Shown: positions 14,694 through 22,391 of the stretch, piece after piece
How positions within the stretch are numbered: the first letter of the stretch is position 1
Layout of the letters: every line of letters starts with the position of its first letter
DNA from: an uncultured Collinsella sp.
GTDB taxonomy: Bacteria; Actinomycetota; Coriobacteriia; Coriobacteriales; Coriobacteriaceae
Direction of reading: 5' to 3'
NCBI GenBank assembly: GCA_900549355.1
Contig: UROA01000008.1
Location: 1 to 23,649 of the forward strand
DNA: 23,649 nt
Position numbers and translations under genes: made by a program
The notes under the pieces: generated by a model
The model's input: only the letters and a program-made list of their open reading frames with translations
What the model was told of the DNA's origin: nothing
Databases searched by the model: none

Positions 14694-14910
14694 ACGTGGC
14701 TCCAATCTGCCTCGGGGACTTACTGTACTGGCTATGTACCCATTGCCGTGCATTTAATCACGCGGATTCCTAAAGACCCGAATAACGATTGCTTGATACC
14801 GCATACCGAAGTCTCGCACTTTTCTGTGGCAAAGTGCGCTATGGGAGGGCGACGGCGACTTTGTTTTTGCACCTAAAAAACGTATTTGACCTGCTGGTTT
14901 TATGGAAACG

Positions 14911-14944
14911 AAAAAGCCGGGCTCCCCTGTTGGGAAAGCCCGGC
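14911..14944 (-). terminator. Terminator after the lipoprotein gene
   Basis: Stem GCCGGGCT (14916-14923) with AGCCCGGC (14937-14944), plus a CCC/GGG inner helix, then TTTTT (14915-14911) on the minus strand. Confidence 0.88.
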
Positions 14945-14967
14945 AATGCGTGTTGAAACCGTGAAGA

Positions 14968-14996
14968 GGCGTCTCTCCTAGCGCATAGGAGACGCC
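14968..14996 (-). other. Hairpin just past the lipoprotein stop
   Basis: GGCGTCT pairs with AGACGCC, and after a 2-nt bulge CCTA pairs with TAGG; 5-nt loop. It has no T-run and precedes the real terminator by 24 nt, so it may protect the 3' end or assist termination. Confidence 0.5.
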
Positions 14997-15010
14997 ACCC
15001 CTAGCAATAA

Positions 15011-16021
15011 CTAGCTATTGAGCTTGTTAATGTCGTCGTCGGTGATAGTGCCCTCCTGGCCGGACGATTTATCCTCGGAGGTTGCACCCTCGCTGCTCGA
15101 ATCGGAGGATGCAGACTCGCTGGATCCGGTCTCGGACGACTGCACGTCGACGCCCGAGACCGTCTTGGTGGTGAGGTCATAGGGCATCGTGCCGTACCAG
15201 ACGGAGTGGACCGCCTCGAGCGTGCCATCGACCGTGATACCGTCGAGGGCATCGCTCACGGCACGGCATAGCTCGTCGTTGGCCGCGAGGCCCGCGACGC
15301 CGAGCGTCGAGGGCGTCTCGAGCGCGCCGACGTAAGAGATCTGGCTCATCAGGCGCGCAAGGTAGCCGCCGGCCGTGGAGTCGCAAATCACGTAGTCGAT
15401 CTCGCCGGACTCGAGTGCCTCAAAGCACTCGTTGATGTTGGAGAAGGTCTTTTGGTTGGCCGTGATGCTCTGCTTGGCGAGCGCTTCCTGCGATGCCGAG
15501 GAGGTCTGAACGCCCAGGGTAGCGGTGTTAAGCGTTTCGGTGGAAACGCTCAGCGACTCGCCGTCGCTCGTCTTTCCGAACACTGCTGCAGCGTCGTACA
15601 GGCAAGTACCAAGCGTGCTGATATCACCATCCGTGGAATTGATGTCACCAATGAAGATGTCGGCCTTTTTGTCGCCGAGCGCGGAATCGGCAGACGACGC
15701 ATCGACGAAGGCGACCTTAAGGCCCATGCGACTTGCAAGGGCGCGGGCAGCGTCGACCGCGTAGCCCGTGAGGTTGCCATCGGCGCCCTGCATGGCCTGC
15801 GGAGCATCGGAGGTATCGAGGGCAACCGTCAGGGTGCCGGGAGTGACCAGGGCATCGTCCGACACCGCAGGGGTGACGGTCTCGCGCTCGATCTGGTCAA
15901 TCGTGGGTGTCGTGAACGTGGACAGTGGATTGAACGCGCATCCGCTCAAGCCCAATACGGCAATGACCGCCGCGGTCCCAGCACCTAACCGAGCCGCGTG
16001 CATCAAGCTGCCCCTCACCAT
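15011..16021 (-). CDS. Lipoprotein, family 3 extracellular solute-binding protein
   Basis: A 336-residue exported lipoprotein. The signal peptide MVRGSLMHAARLGAGTAA... ends in lipobox LSGC (C28). The mature part is a type II periplasmic-binding fold of the amino-acid/polar family: PGTLTVALDTSDAPQAM, GNLTGYAVDAARALASRMGLKVAFV, DIFIGDIN, and the second lobe LGVQTSSASQEAL with SGEIDYVICDSTAG. The C-terminal ~55 residues are a Ser/Glu-rich low-complexity tail. The ATG at 16003 with GAGGGG 7 nt upstream is an equally good start. No permease or ATPase gene is adjacent, so it is an orphan receptor or works with a transporter elsewhere. The frame stays open far upstream, but that part is more likely leader RNA. 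Confidence 0.83.
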   Translation of the reverse strand: MVRGSLMHAARLGAGTAAVIAVLGLSGCAFNPLSTFTTPTIDQIERETVTPAVSDDALVTPGTLTVALDTSDAPQAMQGADGNLTGYAVDAARALASRMGLKVAFVDASSADSALGDKKADIFIGDINSTDGDISTLGTCLYDAAAVFGKTSDGESLSVSTETLNTATLGVQTSSASQEALAKQSITANQKTFSNINECFEALESGEIDYVICDSTAGGYLARLMSQISYVGALETPSTLGVAGLAANDELCRAVSDALDGITVDGTLEAVHSVWYGTMPYDLTTKTVSGVDVQSSETGSSESASSDSSSEGATSEDKSSGQEGTITDDDINKLNS

Positions 16022-16346
16022 GTCCACTACCCTGCCTTCTGTGTCGTATACAATCCGTGCGTTGCGCGGAATAACGGGTTGTTCCCACCAGCTGACCTGG
16101 TATTTGACCCCACACTTGCGCACCGGGGTGTTTGCTCGGGAGGCCGTAGCCACCTTCACGACTGGCCCGCTCGCCCGCGAGGCGGTATTGCCCCAAAGAA
16201 AGTAGAACGGACGGTGCGGCTTACATCTAGGACGCGCCATGATCGCGCCGCGCGCACGCGGTCGCTTACGTGGATCCCTTTGACCGCGTCTGTCTTGGAC
16301 TAGGATGGACATTTTGTCCGTCCGCAACCACAGCCTGGCAGGAACG
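16022..16346 (-). other. Long leader of the lipoprotein mRNA, possibly structured
   Basis: About 325 nt separate the predicted transcription start from the lipoprotein start. Between 16055 and 16126 the strand can form a closed arrangement: GTGCG (16057-16061) with CGCAC (16119-16123) encloses GGG/CCC (16076-16078, 16084-16086) and the adjacent ACCAG/CTGGT (16087-16091, 16097-16101). A further imperfect hairpin lies near 16304-16324. It matches no riboswitch class I know. The alternative is a translated N-terminal extension, but its ATG codons lack ribosome binding sites. Confidence 0.35.
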
Positions 16347-16352
16347 TAGCGC

Positions 16353-16381
16353 ATTATAGCTAAGTTCAAGCTAAAGTTTAA
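16353..16381 (-). promoter_or_regulatory. Promoter of the lipoprotein transcript
   Basis: The minus strand reads TTAAAC (16381-16376), a 17-nt spacer and a perfect TATAAT (16358-16353). The -35 is weak (3 of 6) but the region is AT-rich against a GC-rich background. Predicted start near 16346. Confidence 0.65.
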
Positions 16382-16453
16382 GGTTAGGGGCGTCATTCGC
16401 ACCGTGAGCACAGATTTTGCAGGTCGGAGCGGACTATTCGTGCCCCCATGAAG

Positions 16454-16501
16454 CCCGGAGCTCCCCTACGGGGAGCTCCGGGGCACCCGTCTCAGGGTGC
16501 C
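16454..16501. other. Two adjacent perfect hairpins
   Basis: Hairpin 1 has a 13-bp stem (16454-16466 with 16470-16482) and a 3-nt loop; hairpin 2 pairs GGCACCC (16482-16488) with GGGTGCC (16495-16501). Neither has a T-run. They lie between the MITE-like element and the lipoprotein promoter and may end minus-strand transcription coming from the comF operon. Confidence 0.6.
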
Positions 16502-16502
16502 G

Positions 16503-16719
16503 TGTGCAAAAAACGGCAAATATGAGTACTGCTACCAATTTAGTAGCAGCGTTTTTCCGCCCCACGAGCCCTTTTTGAGTTCCGTACAGCCCGCTTGGCG
16601 CCAAGATATTCCACATTCGTTTATTATCTCTTCACTGAATCCAGATTTTCGGCTCAGGTTTCTCTGTTTTTCCTGTCACTAATCTAGTAACAGTACTCAT
16701 ATTTGCCGTTTTTTGCACA
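16503..16719. mobile_element. MITE-like element with 29-bp perfect terminal inverted repeats
   Basis: Bases 16503-16531 and 16691-16719 are perfect inverted repeats of 29 bp (outer end TGTGCAAAAAACGGC). Similarity continues inward: each arm is followed by a matching small hairpin, CTGCTAC/GTAGCAG on the left and CTGTTAC/GTGACAG on the right, so each arm is about 50 bp. The 217-bp element is AT-rich against its surroundings and has no credible gene; the 61-codon frame inside has no ribosome binding site. No target-site duplication is obvious. It lacks a transposase, so any movement would need one in trans. Confidence 0.72.
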
Positions 16720-16753
16720 GAGCATATAACAAACCCTCTATAAAGCCATAGTT

Positions 16754-17863
16754 TTACGCCGGCTTGAGCCCAAAGCACGCTCGGAGCGTATTCAGCAGAG
16801 CATCTTGCCTCTTTCGACGAGCCTCTACACGATTCTGATATCGCTTACCCATGCGTTGGTAAATGCGCCATGCGAGCGCTTCCATCGCTTCCATGTCGCA
16901 GAGCATTTCGTTGTTGACCGTCGCGACCTCGATTCCCATAGTAATCAAACCCGTGTTGCGTTTTTCATCATGAATACGTCCCCTCCGGGAGGAATGGCCC
17001 AGCTCACCGTTGTATTCCAGGTCAAACCGGGCTGCTTCCTGATACGCATCGCAAACTGCATGTGGCAACCCCGAGATTGCCTGCGCGCGGTCATCGAACT
17101 CGATCTTGTAGTCGGTCTTAAAGGGACCGCAGGCAAATCCGCCATAGGAAAACGGAAGCGAAAACAGAGCGAGCATGATGCACTCCATGGGCGAGAGCAG
17201 GTTTTCTGACAGGTAGGGACACAGGCGCAGCAGCTGTTTGGCCGCACTCCCCTTGCATGCCGCAAGGTAATCTGCCAGGCGATCGGGCGTCAGCACTGGC
17301 TCGACTTCAAAGTAGCCCACGTCTGCCGGTTGGTCCTTGTCCTTTGCAAGCCTATTCGCAACAGGCGAGGTATAGGGAGGTAGATACTTCCCGCGATCGC
17401 TCAGTGAAATCTTGGAACACAGTTCCTGGGCCAGGGCAAACGCCTGGATACAGCCGACCTCGCGGGCGACGGCAACACAAAGGGCCTCGGGAGATAGGCT
17501 GTACACCCCCGGTTCCACCTCTAGAATCGAGCCGGCAGGCAACCCGGAACACACGGACCAGCCCACGCCAGGCATGCGGCGGCGCTGCGCCGCAGATCCC
17601 ACCAGCAAGCACAGATCTTCTTGCACCTCGCCGCTTTTGGCTCCAATTCGCACCAGGTCGGAAAGATAAATATCCTCGGTCGAAGGCGATGACGTGCACA
17701 GCACGCGGCGCTCCTCCTCGGGCTCAAGGTTCTTCCAGCCGACGTAGCCCATCTGCCGGCGCTCGGCGCGCATCATACGCAACGCCGAGGCACCCGTCAG
17801 GATCACGGAAGCCGCAAGCTGCTCTTTTGTCGGCTTGTTGCGCTGTTTGATTGTTACCGCCAC
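16754..17863 (-). CDS. Uncharacterised protein with DUF559/Vsr-like C-terminal motif
   Basis: I do not recognise this 369-residue protein by name. The C-terminal stretch from about 279 reads RFDLEYNGELGHSS, then IHDEKRNTGLITMGIEVATV. The spacing E-Y-N-G-x3-H...D-x2-R-x3-L-x3-G resembles DUF559 or very-short-patch-repair-like endonuclease folds, where the residue after EY is usually Asp. The N-terminal two thirds (including SDLVRIGAKSGEV and LSPEALCVAVAREVG) recall AbiEi-like antitoxin-type proteins only loosely. GTG at 17863 is chosen for GGGG 6 nt upstream; a TTG at 17881 would overlap comF. It follows the comF stop by 11 nt, so it is probably co-transcribed. Confidence 0.7.
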   Translation of the reverse strand: MAVTIKQRNKPTKEQLAASVILTGASALRMMRAERRQMGYVGWKNLEPEEERRVLCTSSPSTEDIYLSDLVRIGAKSGEVQEDLCLLVGSAAQRRRMPGVGWSVCSGLPAGSILEVEPGVYSLSPEALCVAVAREVGCIQAFALAQELCSKISLSDRGKYLPPYTSPVANRLAKDKDQPADVGYFEVEPVLTPDRLADYLAACKGSAAKQLLRLCPYLSENLLSPMECIMLALFSLPFSYGGFACGPFKTDYKIEFDDRAQAISGLPHAVCDAYQEAARFDLEYNGELGHSSRRGRIHDEKRNTGLITMGIEVATVNNEMLCDMEAMEALAWRIYQRMGKRYQNRVEARRKRQDALLNTLRACFGLKPA

Positions 17864-17874
17864 ACGAATCACCC

Positions 17875-18681
17875 CTACCAAACGCGTGCGATGGCGAGGC
17901 CATCAACGGCCGCGGCACCGGCGCGTTTGAGTTCCGCCGAAGCCGCTGCCATCGTCGCACCCGTGGTGATAACGTCGTCGATAAGCAGCAGGCGGCGGCC
18001 CCGCACATCCTCAACGGTCTCGTACATGCCTCGGGCGCGTTCACGGCGTTCTTCACGACCGAGTTCACGCTGGTCGCCATGGCCGTACTTAACGAGGGCG
18101 TCGAGCAGCGGAACACCCGACAGCTCGCAAAATGAGCGCGCGATGGCTTCCATATGATCGAAGCCTCGCCGCCGAAACGCCGCCGACGTCGCGGGCACAA
18201 ACACCACCGCATCGGCACCGGACAACACACCACCGTAGCGATCGGGTGCCGCGACCTGGGCATGTAAGGCGGTATCGTATAGCAGCTCTGCCAGATACGG
18301 CGCCAGGCGTCGCTCACCCCCGTCTTTGTACGCTTTAATGATCCGCGGCAGCGGATGCGTGTAAACGGCACATGCCAGGCACCGGTCGAGAGCTTCGGCC
18401 ATCGCCGAGGACGTACCCTCGACCGAGCACTCGGTGCACAGCAAGTCTCCAAACGGGGCGCCGCATCGAGTGCAGCTATGCCGCGGGTCGATGAGCGCAA
18501 GCGCGGCCAGGCAGTCTTGGCAAATAAGCGCACCGGCGCGCTCGCAGCCGGCACATCGCGTGGGTGACAACGCCTCAAGCGCCTCGTGCGCCGCCCGCTC
18601 GGCAAAGGGTAGCAATTTGTCCGCAAACGGTAGGATGCCGGCACCTTGCAGGCATCCCAACACGTTCAAATGTCTCTTCAC
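17875..18681 (-). CDS. comF: ComF family phosphoribosyltransferase-like protein
   Basis: A 268-residue ComFC/GntX-type protein. The N-terminal Cys cluster has C43, C46, C54, C57, C70, C73, C82 and C85, enough for two zinc sites. The C-terminal PRTase domain ends with the PRPP-binding motif LLLIDDVITTGAT (about 231-243). In naturally competent bacteria ComFC helps handle incoming single-stranded DNA; whether this organism is competent is unknown. The start is GTG at 18681 with GGGAGGG 7 nt upstream. That ribosome binding site is one arm of a strong hairpin (18688-18717). A GTG start and a masked site suggest low or controlled translation. Confidence 0.92.
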   Translation of the reverse strand: MKRHLNVLGCLQGAGILPFADKLLPFAERAAHEALEALSPTRCAGCERAGALICQDCLAALALIDPRHSCTRCGAPFGDLLCTECSVEGTSSAMAEALDRCLACAVYTHPLPRIIKAYKDGGERRLAPYLAELLYDTALHAQVAAPDRYGGVLSGADAVVFVPATSAAFRRRGFDHMEAIARSFCELSGVPLLDALVKYGHGDQRELGREERRERARGMYETVEDVRGRRLLLIDDVITTGATMAAASAELKRAGAAAVDGLAIARVW

Positions 18682-18687
18682 GACACA

Positions 18688-18717
18688 ACCCTCCCTACGC
18701 TCGGTCGCAGGGAGGGT
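18688..18717 (-). promoter_or_regulatory. Hairpin that includes the comF ribosome binding site
   Basis: On the minus strand ACCCTCCCT (18717-18709) pairs with AGGGAGGGT (18696-18688) across a 12-nt loop. The 3' arm is the comF Shine-Dalgarno. It also sits 66 nt after the ricT stop and could act as a weak terminator, but no T-run follows. Confidence 0.6.
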
Positions 18718-18783
18718 CGTTGATTCAGCGCTATGGTACCCCGACGCGTTTGGGGTCAGGCAGGTTAAATCCGTTTGCGGGCG

Positions 18784-20484
18784 CTATTCGCCGGTGGGCG
18801 GTTGCGGTGCGGACGAGTTTTGGGTCGAGCCCTCGCCACCATCCTGGCGCGGCTTGCGGGAACGGCGACGGCGACGGCGCTTCTGGCCCTGGTCGGCCGA
18901 ACCCTCGCCACCACGATCTTCGCGCGACTCGCGTTCGTCGCGAGCAGCACCGCGCACGGCCTTGGCAGCTGCCCCTCCGCCATCTCCGGGGCGACGACGT
19001 GTGACCTTGACCTCGCCATCCGAGACCTGATCGGCCACAGAGGGCACCGAGGGCTTTTGCTGCGTGCCCGAGGAATGGCGACGACGCGGACGCGGGGTGC
19101 GCTCGTCATCGTTGCGCTGCTTGCCACCCTTGTCGGCAGGCGCATCGGAACCCGAACCACCCTTGGGGCCGGCACCGGCTTCGCGAGCGGCTGCGGCGCG
19201 GAAGGCGTCCTCGCGCTCCTCGCTCGACAAATGGCGGCGGCGACGGCGCGTGGGATTCATGCCACCGCCGCGGTTTTGCTGTTGGGGCTGCTGAGCCTCG
19301 CGCTCGCGGGGGGAATTCTTGCCTGCGGGAGCGGCCTCGCCGGTATCGCCCGAACCCGAGCGCTTGCGGCGGCGACGTCCACCGGCGGCCTCCTCAGCCT
19401 CGGGTGCCTCGGCCTTGCCGCGACCCTTACCGCGGCCGCGACCCTCGCCCTGGCTCTGACCGGCACGGGTATCGGCGTCCGCATCGCGACGGCGGCGCTT
19501 GGGCATCGACGTGCCGGCCAGACGGTCGGCGCTCGACAGGCCATCGCCCACGTCGACGCCGTTCTCGCGGTCGAGCTCCATGAGCGCCAGGCGCATCTCG
19601 GGCGACTCGATACGCTCGAGCACGTCGCGCGTCACGCAGTCGGGGCGGCAGTTGCAGCCCTGCTCGGCGGCCTTCTTTTTGCAGCCCTCCGAGCACGTCA
19701 TATCGGCCAGGTTGACCTTAAAGACTTTGCCGTTCTCCAGGCGCAGCACCAGCTGCTCACGCGGCGTGTCATACTCCTGGATACGCGCCTTGCCAAGCGG
19801 CGTATCGATGAGTGTCTTCTTTTTGGGCGCACGGCTCTTAAAGTCCTTGTACGCCTCGAACTCATAGCGCAGACAGCACATCAGGCGGCCGCAAACGCCG
19901 CTGATCTTGGACGAGTTGAGCGGCAGGTCCTGCTCTTTTGCCATGCGGATCGAGACGGGCTCAAACTGTCCGCCAAAGCGCGTGCAGCAGAGCTCCTGTC
20001 CGCACTGGGCATAGCCGCCCACCAGGCGGGTCTCGTCGCGCACGCCGATCTGGCGCATGTCGACGCGGATGTGCAGCGTCGAGGACAGATCCTTGACGAG
20101 CTGGCGAAAATCGACGCGTTCCTCAGCCGCAAAGTAGAACACGGCCTTCTCGCCGCCAAACAGGTACTCGACGCCGACCGGCTTCATCTCGAGGTCGAGC
20201 TCCTTGACCAGGCGGCGGAAGTCGACCATGGCCTCGTCGCCCTGGATGGCCAGGTCGTCGGCAAGCTGCAGGTCGATGTCGCTCGCCACGCGCAGCACGG
20301 GCTTAAGCGGCTGACCGATCTCATCTTGCGGCACCTCGAAGGGATCGGCCGTGACCAGGCCGATCTCGGTTCCGCGCTCGGTGGAGCAAATGGCATAATC
20401 GGCCTCGAGGATATCCAGATCCTGCGGATCGAACCACAGGTCGCGCGAGGCGTAGGTAAACTTAACGGGTACGACTAACGGCAT
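18784..20484 (-). CDS. ricT: RicT/YaaT PSP1-domain protein with long basic tail
   Basis: A 566-residue protein, about twice the usual ~275. Residues 1-285 match RicT (YaaT): CGQELCCTRFGGQFEPVSIRMAK (161-183) and KISGVCGRLMCCLRYE (193-208). In Bacillus, RicT with RicA and RicF binds iron-sulfur clusters and directs RNase Y mRNA processing; RicT is cytoplasmic. After the core come five further cysteines (264, 268, 277, 279, 283) and a ~240-residue disordered tail (from about 327) of Arg/Lys/Gly-rich blocks (GRGRGKGRGK, RRRRKRSGSG) that looks RNA-binding. The start overlaps the holB stop by 10 nt, with AGGAAGG 7 nt upstream. The tmk-holB-ricT order is the same as in Bacillus. Confidence 0.92.
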   Translation of the reverse strand: MPLVVPVKFTYASRDLWFDPQDLDILEADYAICSTERGTEIGLVTADPFEVPQDEIGQPLKPVLRVASDIDLQLADDLAIQGDEAMVDFRRLVKELDLEMKPVGVEYLFGGEKAVFYFAAEERVDFRQLVKDLSSTLHIRVDMRQIGVRDETRLVGGYAQCGQELCCTRFGGQFEPVSIRMAKEQDLPLNSSKISGVCGRLMCCLRYEFEAYKDFKSRAPKKKTLIDTPLGKARIQEYDTPREQLVLRLENGKVFKVNLADMTCSEGCKKKAAEQGCNCRPDCVTRDVLERIESPEMRLALMELDRENGVDVGDGLSSADRLAGTSMPKRRRRDADADTRAGQSQGEGRGRGKGRGKAEAPEAEEAAGGRRRRKRSGSGDTGEAAPAGKNSPREREAQQPQQQNRGGGMNPTRRRRRHLSSEEREDAFRAAAAREAGAGPKGGSGSDAPADKGGKQRNDDERTPRPRRRHSSGTQQKPSVPSVADQVSDGEVKVTRRRPGDGGGAAAKAVRGAARDERESREDRGGEGSADQGQKRRRRRRSRKPRQDGGEGSTQNSSAPQPPTGE

Positions 20485-21602
20485 TTCAGTGCCTTCCTGA
20501 TATCGAACAGCATGACCTCGATGGCCAGCTGGGGAGTAACGTTTCTGGCGATGTTGCGCTCGGCGGTTGCGACTGCCTCGAGCGCCCGCGTGGCACCCGC
20601 AACATTGGTCGCAGCGGCAAGCCGACCGATCGTGTCGCGCACGTCTTCGTTCACCACGTCGGCCGCCTCGTCCTGAAGCGTCAGCAGCACATCGCGCATG
20701 AGCGTCCGCGCGCTCGCCAGCGCTTCCATGATACCCGAACGCTCGCGCGCGTTGAGCTCGCGCTTGTTGCGGTCCTCAAGCTGCTTCAATGCTCCACGCG
20801 ACAGGTAGTCGGCGTTTTGCTCGAGCACCTTTTCCTGCGTGGACTTGACCTCGGCGAGCGGTGCCTTAACGGCGACAATAAGCGACTTGGCGCGGCTGAG
20901 CACATCGGCCTCGTCGGCAGCGATGAGCGAATCGATGGCACGGACCATCTGGCGGCGAGCATCCTGGCGCTCGGCACTCTTAAGGAACTCGATACCGCGC
21001 GTGGGGCTTCCCGCCACGGCGACCGCCATGCGGCAACGCGCGAGATCCTGACCCGTCGCGCGACTCACGGCACGCGCGGCCACGGTGGGCGACACCAGCC
21101 GAAACGGCACACACTGGCAGCGGCTCACGATGGTGGGCAGCATCACATCTGCCGAGGTGCCCAGCAGGATGAACATGACGCCCTCGGGCGGCTCCTCGAG
21201 TGTCTTGAGCAGTGCGTTGGCGGTGTTAGCGCGCAGCTGCTCGGCACGGTCGATGATGTAGACCTTGGCCTTGGCGCGGATGGGCGTCAGCGGAACGTCG
21301 TCGAGCAGCTCGCGGGTCTGGGCAATGAGGTATCCCGTGGCGCTCTCGGGCGTGTAATAGTGCACGTCGGGGTGTGTGTGCCGAGCAACGCGCACGCAGC
21401 TATCGCATGCGCCGCAGCCGTCCTGCTCGCACAGGAAAGCTTGGGCGAGCGCCCACGCGGCATCGAGTTTGCCGGCGCCGGGAGCGCCCAAAAACAGGTA
21501 GGCGTGCGATGCGCGGCCGCTGGCGACGGCGTTGGTCAAAAAATCGCGCACGCGCTGTTGGGTGTCGAGCTTGGCCAGCAGGCTTGTCTGAGCGGAGGCC
21601 AT
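20475..21602 (-). CDS. holB: DNA polymerase III delta' subunit
   Basis: A 375-residue clamp-loader subunit. The AAA+ N-terminal region shows the P-loop GAPGAGK (39-45), four zinc-ligand cysteines (58, 63, 66, 69), VYIIDRAEQLRANTANALLKTLEEPP and the SRC motif VSRCQ. The residue after the P-loop Lys is Leu instead of Ser/Thr, so ATP hydrolysis is unlikely, as expected for delta' acting as stator. ATG at 21602 follows tmk by one base, with AAGGAGG 9 nt upstream inside tmk. The longer open frame to 21662 overlaps tmk and is rejected. It loads the sliding clamp in replication. Confidence 0.93.
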   Translation of the reverse strand: MASAQTSLLAKLDTQQRVRDFLTNAVASGRASHAYLFLGAPGAGKLDAAWALAQAFLCEQDGCGACDSCVRVARHTHPDVHYYTPESATGYLIAQTRELLDDVPLTPIRAKAKVYIIDRAEQLRANTANALLKTLEEPPEGVMFILLGTSADVMLPTIVSRCQCVPFRLVSPTVAARAVSRATGQDLARCRMAVAVAGSPTRGIEFLKSAERQDARRQMVRAIDSLIAADEADVLSRAKSLIVAVKAPLAEVKSTQEKVLEQNADYLSRGALKQLEDRNKRELNARERSGIMEALASARTLMRDVLLTLQDEAADVVNEDVRDTIGRLAAATNVAGATRALEAVATAERNIARNVTPQLAIEVMLFDIRKALKCR

Positions 21603-21603
21603 G

Positions 21604-22287
21604 TTACTCGGCCTCCTTAGCAAGCGCGCCGACGACGGCGTCTTGCGGAATGTCGAGACCATACGCGCGAATCTGCTCGACCGTCTTCTCGAAGACTTCC
21701 TCGATGGTCGCGGTAGCGTCGATGAGCTTTACGCGGTTTGGCTCCTCGGCGGCAATTGCGCAAAAGCCCTGGTAGACACGCTCTTGGAAGGCCATGCCCT
21801 TAGCCTCCATGCGATCTGCCGCACCGCGGTCGGCCATGCGCAGCGCCGCCTGCTCGGGCGTGATGTGATAGACGAGCGTGAGCGCCGGGTGCGTACCCGC
21901 GACGGCCAGGTTGTTGGCATCGCGCACCATCTGACGATCGAGGCCATCGGCAAACGCCTGGTAGCAGGTCGTGGAATCGTAGAAGCGATCGCACAGGACC
22001 ACCTTGCCGGCAGCAAGGGCGGGCGCGATGACCTCGTGCACCAACTGAGCGCGTGCCGCCTCGTAGAGCAGCAACTCGCAGGTGTCGCCCATCGCCGTAT
22101 TGGCAGGGTCGAGCAGCAGAGCACGGATCTTTTCGCTGATGGCGGTACCGCCCGGCTCGCGCAGGCTCACAACCTGGTAGCCAGCGAGCTCGAGCGCACG
22201 GGCAAGCAGGCGCGCCTGCGTAGATTTACCGGCGCCATCGACACCCTCGAGCGTAATGAAGCTATGTTGAGCGGGCTCAAAAGCCAT
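21604..22287 (-). CDS. tmk: Thymidylate kinase
   Basis: A 227-residue dTMP kinase making dTDP for DNA synthesis. Visible features are the P-loop LEGVDGAGKSTQ (about 13-24), LREPGGTAISEKIR, the DR(F/Y/H) motif VLCDRFYDST, YQAFADGLD and the lid segment RMADRGAADRME. Length is slightly above the usual 205-215. ATG at 22287 has GGAAGGGG 8 nt upstream; residues encoded further upstream (to 22371) are unlike the family. It is first gene of the tmk-holB-ricT-comF row. Confidence 0.96.
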   Translation of the reverse strand: MAFEPAQHSFITLEGVDGAGKSTQARLLARALELAGYQVVSLREPGGTAISEKIRALLLDPANTAMGDTCELLLYEAARAQLVHEVIAPALAAGKVVLCDRFYDSTTCYQAFADGLDRQMVRDANNLAVAGTHPALTLVYHITPEQAALRMADRGAADRMEAKGMAFQERVYQGFCAIAAEEPNRVKLIDATATIEEVFEKTVEQIRAYGLDIPQDAVVGALAKEAE

Positions 22288-22391
22288 GGGCGCAGCCCCT
22301 TCCTGCAAGGCGCGTAAATGCAGATATATATCAACCAAGCCATGATACCCCAGTGCTCGGTGCGTCCCCAATGGCTAAAGGTGCCTTTCCA

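Larger units (their letters stand above)
14694..15010. other. Intergenic region upstream of hpf
   Basis: This holds the unresolved hpf promoter side and the two hairpins that end the lipoprotein transcript (14911-14944 and 14968-14996). I find no clear -35/-10 pair for hpf. Nothing else recognisable is present. Confidence 0.5.

Noticed and set aside
14754..14910. Possible small RNA or riboswitch upstream of hpf
   Set aside because: I could find no stable conserved-looking stem, promoter or known motif there apart from the terminator of the neighbouring gene.
16022..16411. N-terminal extension of the solute-binding lipoprotein (130 extra codons)
   Set aside because: It would bury the signal peptide and lipobox inside the protein, its ATG codons lack ribosome binding sites, and it overlaps the promoter TATAAT.
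16497..16682. 61-codon frame inside the inverted-repeat element
   Set aside because: It starts within the hairpin/terminal repeat, has no ribosome binding site and no transposase-like features.
18775..20478. Open frame of 567 codons on the plus strand opposite ricT
   Set aside because: It mirrors ricT almost end to end, its Ala/Leu/Gly-rich composition is that of a complement, and the minus strand carries diagnostic RicT motifs.
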